Positions 1 through 5,609 of a stretch of 6,915 bases of DNA are shown here, one piece after another; the first letter of the stretch is position 1, and each line of letters starts with the position of its first letter. The DNA comes from JACQKD01 sp964614265 (GTDB lineage: Bacteria; Patescibacteriota; Minisyncoccia; Phycocordibacterales; UBA918), in assembly GCA_964614265.1 (NCBI GenBank), contig CAZTKT010000034.1:1-6915 (forward strand), in the 5' to 3' direction. Below the pieces are notes generated by a model. That model was not told the origin of the DNA. It did no database searches and was given only the letters and a program-made list of their open reading frames with translations. The position numbers were made by a program, and so were the translations under genes.

Positions 1-156
1 GTGCCTCAAATGTTGAACTTTGGGGTGTCACCGATGTGTTTCAGCTTCTTCATATAGGTCCCCGGAACAATACAAACCATCGCATGCATGCTCGAGGATT
101 ACGACCGTGTCCACGGTATAAAAAACACACGGGTTGGGGATGTCGCTATGTAGAGA
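1..156. other. Region downstream of argS, no supported gene
   Basis: No gene is supported here. A 6-bp hairpin with a 2-base loop (104-117) follows argS by about 40 bases, but its T-rich tract (minus strand, 125-120) lies before the stem rather than after it, so it is not a standard terminator. On the minus strand an ATG at 53-51, preceded by GGGGGA, opens only a 15-codon frame (MKKLKHIGDTPKFNI) before a stop. Confidence 0.5.
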
Positions 157-1836
157 TTACATCCGTTCTGGCGCTTTAATCCCCAGACACCACAGACCAT
201 TTTTGAGTGTATGAGCGACCGCCTCTGTGAGCGCAATTTTATATGACGAGTACTGGTCGTTCGCATCCACGATCTTCTCCTGCGCATACCAACTGTTGAA
301 CATACCTGCAAGCTCGGTGAGATAGGTCGTCACATAATGTGGCTCCCGTTCAACAACCGCGCGAGTGGTCACTTCGGTAAATTGATAGAGTATTCGCTCA
401 ATCATATAAGCCTCCGGAGGAGTTCTTTCGCAAGAAGCCGATAGATTTTCTTTTTTCGCTTTTTCAAGAATCGAACGAGTTCGAGCATGCGTGTACTGCA
501 GATACGGCCCCGACGCGCCTTCAAGTGATATTGATTGGGTAATATCAAACACGATGTCTTTCCCCGCGCTTGATCGAAGTATGCTGTATTTGATCGCCCC
601 CACTGCCACATCGCGCGCGACCGTCTCCTTGTCTTCGAGATCGCTTTCTTTCATACGCTCAAGTATGTGCTCTTGTACTTCCTTAATCAGTTCGAGCGCA
701 GGAATAACATTTCCCGACCGCGAAGACATTTTACCCGTCGGGAGCCGCAGCATACCGTTCGGGATAAGTTCAACCTTGCCGGCAAGCGCGGGGTTGATGA
801 GCTCAGCTGCCTTTGTCATCACTGCAAAATACTGCTTTTGTTCACTGCCGGTCACATATATAGAATGGTCAGACGGCCACCATCGGTCCTTGAGCTCCAT
901 CAGACCAAGATCCTTTGCCTCGTAGGTTGGTAATCCTTTGGCGTTGATGAATACCCGCGTATGCAGACCGTACTGTTCTCCGCGAAAGATGACCGCGCCG
1001 TCGCTTGTTTCAAAAATCTCTGGATGGGCTCGTACGAGCGCCGCACCAACTGGCCCCGTTTCGCTTTCAAAAAAATTATGATCAAACTCACTCCCGAGTA
1101 TGGTGTACCCTTCTTCAAAAGACGTAAGCGACACGGCTTTGCCTTTGTCGTAGAGTGCGTTCACATTGCTGTCGGTACGTTCGTATATGGCTTTGTTGAG
1201 ATTCGTGATTTCAGTCATCGCTTCCGGTGAATCCTCAAATGCACTGCATCCGATAGCATATGCCTTGCCGAGATCAGATGCGGTAAGTTGTGCTTCCAGA
1301 GTGACATGGAGCTGTTGCATGCCATAGATTGCTTTTGCGATCTGCATACCGACATCACCCTGATAGGTCACGCGCTTCGTCTCCGCTCCCGCAAACATAA
1401 AAAGTCGTGCAAGTGACTCTCCAAGCGCGTTTGGCACGAGGTGTCCGATATGAAGTTCTTTAAATGGATTTGGGTCAGTGTACTCAATCATCACTTTCTT
1501 TCCCGCGAGGGTCGTGTTCTTTCCCCAGTTGTCTGCCTGTGCGAGAGCGGTCGCGATTTTTTCTTTGAAAAAATCGCGACGAAGATGGAAATTAAGAAAT
1601 CCCTGACCAGCAATGTCGATCTTTTCAACAGCTGGTAATACACCGGAAAGCGCCTCGCGACATTGCTCCGCAATGTCGCGAGGCGCTTTCCCCACCATCC
1701 CCGCACACACCAGCGCCACATTGCTCGCATACTCACCATGTGCAAGATCCATAGGATGCTCCACAGAGAAATCAACCGGCGCAAAACCCAGCGTGCTCAG
1801 TGCACCCTCTATTGCTCGTCGAATTTCGTCTTCCAT
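157..1836 (-). CDS. argS: Arginyl-tRNA synthetase (class Ia)
   Basis: This cytoplasmic enzyme charges tRNA-Arg with arginine using ATP. The 559-residue protein has the full ArgRS layout. An N-terminal tRNA-binding add-on domain covers about residues 1-88 (HGEYASNVA near 33-41, KAPRDIAE near 50-57). The class I catalytic core carries the HIGH box at 129-132 within DPNPFKELHIGHL, and KMSSR at 369-373 stands in for KMSKS. The C-terminal DALR anticodon-binding domain begins near GPYLQYTHARTRSI (443-456). Length is typical of the family and the gene is intact, ending in TAA. The start ATG lies 46 bases after the upstream gene's stop. Only a weak purine stretch (AGGGA, 8 bases upstream) could serve as ribosome binding site. 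It is the last visible gene of a likely four-gene operon. Two perfect inverted repeats lie inside its N-terminal coding region (codons 49-64 and 86-96), described separately. The identification is secure; regulation is inferred. Confidence 0.97.
   Translation of the reverse strand: MEDEIRRAIEGALSTLGFAPVDFSVEHPMDLAHGEYASNVALVCAGMVGKAPRDIAEQCREALSGVLPAVEKIDIAGQGFLNFHLRRDFFKEKIATALAQADNWGKNTTLAGKKVMIEYTDPNPFKELHIGHLVPNALGESLARLFMFAGAETKRVTYQGDVGMQIAKAIYGMQQLHVTLEAQLTASDLGKAYAIGCSAFEDSPEAMTEITNLNKAIYERTDSNVNALYDKGKAVSLTSFEEGYTILGSEFDHNFFESETGPVGAALVRAHPEIFETSDGAVIFRGEQYGLHTRVFINAKGLPTYEAKDLGLMELKDRWWPSDHSIYVTGSEQKQYFAVMTKAAELINPALAGKVELIPNGMLRLPTGKMSSRSGNVIPALELIKEVQEHILERMKESDLEDKETVARDVAVGAIKYSILRSSAGKDIVFDITQSISLEGASGPYLQYTHARTRSILEKAKKENLSASCERTPPEAYMIERILYQFTEVTTRAVVEREPHYVTTYLTELAGMFNSWYAQEKIVDANDQYSSYKIALTEAVAHTLKNGLWCLGIKAPERM
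1550..1580. repeat. Perfect 14-bp inverted repeat, 3-base loop, inside argS
   Basis: Arms 1550-1563 and 1567-1580 are exact reverse complements around TTT at 1564-1566. It encodes ArgRS residues about 86-96 (RRDFFKEKIAT), with the loop being exactly the K91 codon. It lies 64 bases from the 22-bp repeat in the same gene. Confidence 0.97.
1645..1691. repeat. Perfect 22-bp inverted repeat, 3-base loop, inside argS
   Basis: Arms 1645-1666 and 1670-1691 are exact reverse complements around TCC at 1667-1669. The element encodes ArgRS residues about 49-64 (KAPRDIAE and EQCREALS), a normal part of the tRNA-binding N-domain, so it does not interrupt the gene. Without a T tract it is not an intrinsic terminator. 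Confidence 0.97.
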
Positions 1837-1851
1837 ATATACTATCCCTAG

Positions 1852-1880
1852 ATACTACGCAACATATGCCAAAATGCCAA
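1852..1880 (-). promoter_or_regulatory. Candidate internal promoter before argS
   Basis: TTGGCA (1880-1875, five of six) and TAGTAT (1857-1852, four of six) are spaced by 17 bases in the 46-base gap after the DUF2914 stop codon. The ATG lies 15 bases beyond, implying a leader of about eight bases. An essential synthetase with its own promoter within an operon would be sensible, but this is inference. Confidence 0.4.
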
Positions 1881-1882
1881 CC

Positions 1883-3109
1883 CTATCGTAGCTCTGTCAC
1901 CAGCCCCTGTGGCACTAACCCCTCCACCACCTCAAACGTCTTGCTCCCCAGCGCCTGCCCACGCTCCGTCTCCACCGTACAACGCCACCACCCCGGCTGT
2001 ACATGTGTAATCAGCGTATACCCCCGAAAACCGTCCTCACGTCCCCCACCGATACTGTAGGAAAAGCGACCATAGAATTCCCACTTCTTCTCTTGAGGCA
2101 CATATCGTTCCCACCGATGGAAAATCTCCGTCGATAAACGGGTTGGTGCAAACACCGCTGCAAAACAATACACTGTATCGCCCGCTCGATAATGATAAGT
2201 TGTATCAGAGCGCTTCCAAAATTCGTACCACTTCCCCTGTTCATACGTCAGCGCATAGTCACCGTCATCTTGATGTACAACCCGATGGTATGCACCAAGC
2301 TCCTTCAAGGAAAGCGGGATCGGTGGAATGATATTGGAAAAATAAAGCGCATTAAATCCTACATACATCAACCCAATCGTGAACACTACCATACGCATAT
2401 TTGCACGCATAAAATTCGGGACCACGAGCGCCAACAACCGCACAAAACAATACATGACGAGAAGTGCAAGCACACCTGAAAACGCAAAAATCCATGGCCC
2501 CATCTTGCCAAGCAGAACCGGCACAATGAGCACAAGATACGCAAAGAGTCCAACAAAAAACATTGTGAGATTTAATTGCAACCGTTGCGCCCGCCGCGTG
2601 ACTAGTTCATTGCAGAGCATCACACTCACAATAATCAACAGAAACGGCCAGCTCGCCGACCACGCCCCACTGCGTCCGTAGAAAATAAACATACCACCAA
2701 GGAGCCCACCGAATGAAAACTGCATCGCCATTGGCGACCATTCCCTTGCATATGATTGTAATCGCTCCGACACTCTCCCCGCCGTACCCGCATAGAGTAG
2801 GAGGAGACTTCCCATAATGACAGAGATGTGTACGGTCAGAAGCACATTATCAAATACACTCTCCACGCTCACCATCGTGAAGTTATCAATCACAAACCCA
2901 AGGATAAAGGAGATCGTCAGCCAGTGTGCTTGAATATGGTGCAGAGGCACACGCTTCAATCGCGGGAAACGCACCACCAACCGATCAAGAAAACTTCTCT
3001 GTGACACCAACACGTCATACTCCTCTTCACTGTCGATAGACACGGAGCTCTCGGCAACTTCCCCACGTTCATGTGGGTGCGGATCAGAAGATCGAATATC
3101 AGGGGGCAT
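1883..3109 (-). CDS. Seven-helix membrane protein with C-terminal DUF2914 domain
   Basis: This is a 408-residue integral membrane protein of unknown function. Residues 1-55 form a polar, acidic tail ending in a basic patch (RLVVRFPRLKR, 43-53), which predicts a cytoplasmic N-terminus. About seven hydrophobic segments follow, near 62-80, 87-107, 129-145, 150-168, 180-200, 205-230 and 239-258. An odd number of helices places the C-terminal half outside the membrane. Residues about 325-395 match my memory of DUF2914: an HxW motif (H331, W333), a PGWWRCTVE strand (372-380) and a closing G-x-x-x-F-x-V strand near 388-394. The linker from 262 to 325 is rich in aromatic residues and could be beta-structured. 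The gene lies between glyA and argS with gaps of 47 and 46 bases, so it is probably co-transcribed, but neither neighbour explains its role. No Shine-Dalgarno is visible. Domain assignment is by memory of the motif and moderately sure. Confidence 0.85.
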   Translation of the reverse strand: MPPDIRSSDPHPHERGEVAESSVSIDSEEEYDVLVSQRSFLDRLVVRFPRLKRVPLHHIQAHWLTISFILGFVIDNFTMVSVESVFDNVLLTVHISVIMGSLLLLYAGTAGRVSERLQSYAREWSPMAMQFSFGGLLGGMFIFYGRSGAWSASWPFLLIIVSVMLCNELVTRRAQRLQLNLTMFFVGLFAYLVLIVPVLLGKMGPWIFAFSGVLALLVMYCFVRLLALVVPNFMRANMRMVVFTIGLMYVGFNALYFSNIIPPIPLSLKELGAYHRVVHQDDGDYALTYEQGKWYEFWKRSDTTYHYRAGDTVYCFAAVFAPTRLSTEIFHRWERYVPQEKKWEFYGRFSYSIGGGREDGFRGYTLITHVQPGWWRCTVETERGQALGSKTFEVVEGLVPQGLVTELR

Positions 3110-3119
3110 AGTACCATCT

Positions 3120-3148
3120 ATTGTACCGTACCGAGCCTCGTCTCTCCA
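3120..3148 (-). promoter_or_regulatory. Candidate internal promoter before the DUF2914 gene
   Basis: TGGAGA (3148-3143, four of six) and TACAAT (3125-3120, five of six) are 17 bases apart in the 47-base gap after glyA. The ATG at 3109 is 10 bases past the -10, so a transcript would have a leader of about three bases. It may act alongside read-through from glyA. Confidence 0.35.
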
Positions 3149-3156
3149 TGAATATG

Positions 3157-4434
3157 CTACACAAACACCTCAGGAACGGGAAATGAGAGGCAGATGGTCT
3201 CGATGCGAGCATGGATGTCTTTTTTCTTTTGCTCGTCGTCTTTATTTCGGAGTGTCGTAATCATCAGCTCCGCAACTTCGGTCGCTTCTGTTTCTTTCAT
3301 ACCGCGGGTCGTCATTGCAGGCGTCCCAAAGCGAATACCCGAAGGATCCATCGGTTTGCGAGTATCGTCCGCGATCATATTTTTATTGAGCGTCAGACCC
3401 ACGCTATCAAGGAGTGTCTCCGCCTCCCCGCCACTCATACCAAAGGAGGTGAATACATCAACGAGAAGGAGATGATTGGACGTACCACCGGCGATCATCC
3501 GAACCCCTTCACGATGGAAGACCGCTTCCATCGCTTTTGCATTCTTGAGAATCTGTGCAGCATATATCTTGAAATTAGGATGCATCGCCTCGCCAAACGC
3601 AACTGCCTTTGCGGCGATGTTGTTCATATGCGGACCACCCTGGAGACCAGGAAACACTGCCTTATTTATTTTCTGAATGATCTCTTCGCTCTCCCGCACG
3701 AGCACCATCCCGCCCCGGGGCCCACGAAGTGTCTTGTGCGTCGTCGTGGTGATGATGTCGAACCCATCATCAAAGGGATTGCGCGCGACACCCCCAGCAA
3801 TGAGTCCGGCGATGTGTGCCATGTCCGCCATGGTGAGTGCACCGACTTCGTGCGCGATATCGACAAATTTCTTGTAGTTGAGCTCACGTGAGTATGCGGA
3901 AAACCCAGCAAGAATCAACTTTGGTTTTTCACGCAGTGCTATCTCACGCAACTGGTCATAGTCGATCTCGCCCGTCTCTACATCTTTCATCTTGTATCGA
4001 ACGAAATTGAAAATCTTTGCGGGGACGGTCATCGGATTGCCATGGGTAAGGTGTCCGCCGTGAGAGAGATCCATGCCGAGCACGGTGTCCCCCGGCTCGA
4101 GAAGTGCGTGGTAGACAGCGAGGTTTGCTGGCGCACCGGAGAGTGGCTGGACGTTCGCAAACGCCGCGCCAAAAAGCTTTTTGGCACGCTCTATCGCAAG
4201 CGTCTCGACGACGTCCGTATATTGCTGACCACCATAGTATCGTTTACCTGGATAGCCTTCAGAATATTTATTGGTGAACACCGAGCCGTTCGCTTCGCGA
4301 ACGGCTCTTGAGACATAGTTTTCACTCGGGATCAGCTCCAACCCTTTCGCCTCGCGTTCTTCCTCCCCGATCATCGCAGCATATATTTCCTCGTCCTGTG
4401 CCTTAATGTGCGCATACTCAGTCATGTGTTCCAT
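3157..4434 (-). CDS. glyA: Serine hydroxymethyltransferase
   Basis: This PLP-dependent cytoplasmic enzyme interconverts serine plus tetrahydrofolate with glycine plus 5,10-methylene-tetrahydrofolate, the main entry of one-carbon units. The 425-residue protein is close to the usual bacterial length of about 417. Diagnostic segments are IPSENYVS (35-42), NKYSEGYPGKRYYGG (55-69), the PLP-contacting loop SHGGHLTHG (124-132), D204 in ADMAHIAG, the PLP Schiff-base lysine K234 in TTTTHKTLRGPRGG, and R368 in GIRFGTPAMTTRG, equivalent to the substrate-carboxylate arginine. All key residues are present. Translation may begin at the first ATG (4434) or at codon 4 (4425). Neither has a convincing Shine-Dalgarno. 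I kept the upstream ATG because a weak -10-like element lies just 5' of it. It follows the CofE/FolC2-like gene by 40 bases, which points to a shared folate function. Two coding-region inverted repeats are listed separately. Confidence 0.97.
   Translation of the reverse strand: MEHMTEYAHIKAQDEEIYAAMIGEEEREAKGLELIPSENYVSRAVREANGSVFTNKYSEGYPGKRYYGGQQYTDVVETLAIERAKKLFGAAFANVQPLSGAPANLAVYHALLEPGDTVLGMDLSHGGHLTHGNPMTVPAKIFNFVRYKMKDVETGEIDYDQLREIALREKPKLILAGFSAYSRELNYKKFVDIAHEVGALTMADMAHIAGLIAGGVARNPFDDGFDIITTTTHKTLRGPRGGMVLVRESEEIIQKINKAVFPGLQGGPHMNNIAAKAVAFGEAMHPNFKIYAAQILKNAKAMEAVFHREGVRMIAGGTSNHLLLVDVFTSFGMSGGEAETLLDSVGLTLNKNMIADDTRKPMDPSGIRFGTPAMTTRGMKETEATEVAELMITTLRNKDDEQKKKDIHARIETICLSFPVPEVFV
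4168..4185. repeat. Perfect 18-base palindrome inside glyA
   Basis: The two 9-base halves around the central AGCT are exact reverse complements with no spacer. It encodes AKKLFG, a common SHMT stretch, so codon coincidence is a reasonable explanation. Confidence 0.95.
4283..4307. repeat. Perfect 11-bp inverted repeat, 3-base loop, inside glyA
   Basis: Arms 4283-4293 and 4297-4307 are exact reverse complements around TTC at 4294-4296. It encodes RAVREANGS (43-51) in GlyA; the loop is exactly the E47 codon. These residues fit the family consensus near this point. Confidence 0.95.
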
Positions 4435-4474
4435 AGATACTAGATAAAGCTACTAACGGACGCGTACAATCCTA

Positions 4475-5176
4475 TCATTTCGGCAATCGTGAAAAGAGCG
4501 GTCGATACATATCGTCTTTGATGTCGATATGTAATTCCTTCCGACAAATAGTATCACAAAATACAATCGGTGCCTTTTCAATGAGTGCCAGTGGTTGCCG
4601 TTCATCACCTTCGCCCATGACCAACACAGCGGCCGTCGCAAGGCTGTCAGCGACGTCCGTGCGAGAGAAATGGAGCTTTCTGCCAAAAATATCCGGCCGG
4701 CCTCGGTAGTCTCTAATACCACGAAAACCTGCATACCCGAGTGCAACGCCAGTAACGCCCGCACGAAGTGGAATCGTGCGACTGTCAGTGATGAGGACTC
4801 CGAGCTCCTTGACTCCATATTTCTGCTGTAATCTCTTGCGCAGAATGCGCGCAACCTGAAAACTGTCTTTTGGTAATAGAATCAGCTTGCCATTTGCGTT
4901 TGATTCATCGATGCCCGCCGAGGCCATCACCATACCGTCAGTAATCGTCAACCACACAAGCGCCGTTTGTATCGCATACTCACTTTCTGCTCGAATCAAT
5001 TTTTCTTTTGTCTTCTCATTCTCAATGACAGCTGTTCGCCGATCCGCAAGTGCGACGATCTTCGACGTCACAACGATCACTGAGTGTTCTCTGATTTTCG
5101 GCAGATACCGTGTGACAAACAAACGCAGATCTTCGCCTTCCTTGAACACCCTCGTTTTAATTGGTTTTATAATCAT
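4475..5176 (-). CDS. CofE/FolC2-family gamma-glutamyl ligase (F420 ligase fold, probably folate-related)
   Basis: This protein belongs to the family of coenzyme F420-0:L-glutamate ligase (PF01996, COG1478), which adds gamma-linked glutamate to a cofactor using a nucleoside triphosphate. It has 233 residues and is single-domain, near the size of archaeal CofE. Visible family landmarks are VIVVTSKIVALADRR (33-47, K39 aligned with the usual KIVS lysine), AGIDESN (87-93), the metal-binding-type ITDSRTIPLRAGV (129-141, D131) followed by GVALGYAGF (143-151), the GRPDIFGR turn (159-166) and DVADSLATAAVLVMGE (174-189). The usual DTxGRPWR stretch is altered to DSRTIPLR, so the substrate may differ. 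No other F420 gene is in the window, and glyA starts 40 bases downstream. Chlamydial relatives (FolC2) are reported as folylpolyglutamate synthases, and I infer the same here. The start ATG has no Shine-Dalgarno but lies shortly after a promoter-like sequence. Family is secure; substrate is inference. Confidence 0.88.
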   Translation of the reverse strand: MIIKPIKTRVFKEGEDLRLFVTRYLPKIREHSVIVVTSKIVALADRRTAVIENEKTKEKLIRAESEYAIQTALVWLTITDGMVMASAGIDESNANGKLILLPKDSFQVARILRKRLQQKYGVKELGVLITDSRTIPLRAGVTGVALGYAGFRGIRDYRGRPDIFGRKLHFSRTDVADSLATAAVLVMGEGDERQPLALIEKAPIVFCDTICRKELHIDIKDDMYRPLFSRLPK

Positions 5177-5189
5177 AATGCTGATTGCT

Positions 5190-5218
5190 TATATACGTGG
5201 AGCAATAAATAGATACAA
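5190..5218 (-). promoter_or_regulatory. Candidate promoter of the CofE-like/glyA/DUF2914/argS operon
   Basis: TTGTAT (5218-5213) and TATATA (5195-5190) are separated by 17 bases. Shifting by two bases gives TATAAG, which matches the -10 consensus at five of six positions but leaves a 19-base spacer. The expected start of transcription is near 5183, only about six bases before the ATG at 5176. This agrees with the absence of a Shine-Dalgarno. The hexamers are mediocre, so confidence is limited. Confidence 0.45.
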
Positions 5219-5242
5219 CAAAAAACCCGTCGACAGGGCGGG
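5214..5242 (-). terminator. Weak terminator-like hairpin with T tract upstream of the CofE-like gene
   Basis: On the minus strand CCCG (5242-5239) can pair with CGGG (5229-5226) across a 9-base loop, followed at once by TTTTTTGTTGT (5225-5215). The stem is only 4 bp, so termination would be weak or conditional. It lies just before the promoter-like sequence of the CofE-like gene, where it could end a short upstream transcript or read-through from the previous gene. Confidence 0.4.
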
Positions 5243-5538
5243 CGCATGCATGAAAAGCAGTCCCTACCCTATCGGAGAGAGCTCAAAAGTTGAATAAACC
5301 CGGACCACGTTTGTATTCGTTTATTGTGCAGCATGGTAGTAAAAAAATGAGAGGGATACAGGTGTGTGGACGTACGCACCACCATATCACCTACAGATAG
5401 AATATCAAGATATTGTATAACCCCACCCACTTTTGCAGTCCGCTGATAATGAACGTTCCCACTCTAGATGAGCCAGTCCATCAGTTTTTCATTGAAATGG
5501 TCATGCAAGTTTGTACATTGAAATTTGGAAAAGAAAAA
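5243..5538. other. Intergenic stretch without a recognised gene
   Basis: Between the strong terminator and the weak terminator-like hairpin I see no tRNA, known riboswitch or convincing protein gene on either strand. The open frames here are short, start without ribosome binding sites and do not resemble a protein family. It holds the candidate promoter at 5408-5381 and a 21-codon minus-strand open frame starting with ATG at 5334 and ending with TAG at 5269, which is too short to support alone. Confidence 0.6.
5381..5408 (-). promoter_or_regulatory. Candidate upstream promoter in the intergenic gap
   Basis: On the minus strand TTGATA (5408-5403) is followed after 16 bases by TATGGT (5386-5381), preceded by TGA, which fits an extended -10 (TGn). 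It would start a transcript near 5374 that runs either to the weak terminator at 5242-5214 or into the CofE-like gene as a 200-base leader. It is a sequence match only. Confidence 0.3.
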
Positions 5539-5577
5539 CACCTTGCGGAATTCGTTATTCACGAATCCCGCAAGGTG
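5529..5577 (-). terminator. Intrinsic terminator of the helical-repeat gene
   Basis: Arms at 5577-5561 and 5555-5539 form a 17-bp stem with a 5-base loop, followed on the minus strand by a T-rich tract (TTTTTCTTTT, 5538-5529). It begins 32 bases after the stop codon at 5610. The only imperfection is a G opposite T on the minus-strand transcript, which is a G-U pair in RNA; on the plus strand the same position would be an A-C mismatch. This favours action on minus-strand transcripts. Confidence 0.9.
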
Positions 5578-5609
5578 CTGGTCAGCGAGCCGTAGCGCGC
5601 ATTGGATTA

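Noticed and set aside
51..126. A minus-strand short frame (GTG at 126 or ATG at 53) after argS.
   Set aside because: No recognisable product and only 15-41 codons before a stop; insufficient to call a gene, although GGGGGA precedes the ATG at 53.
491..925. A 144-codon plus-strand open frame, and several others of 60-100 codons, opposite argS.
   Set aside because: They are antisense to a strongly conserved gene, have no recognisable protein features, and the minus-strand ArgRS explains the sequence.
1645..1691. The 22-bp hairpin as an intrinsic terminator or inserted mobile palindromic element.
   Set aside because: No T tract follows on either strand, and the encoded residues fit the ArgRS family without an insertion.
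3211..3891. A 226-codon plus-strand open frame.
   Set aside because: It lies antisense to glyA, whose frame carries all SHMT catalytic motifs; it is a shadow of codon bias on the other strand.
5226..5310. A tRNA-like 3' end (CCCGGACCA on the plus strand near 5300).
   Set aside because: No matching acceptor 5' strand, T-loop or anticodon arm could be found on either strand.
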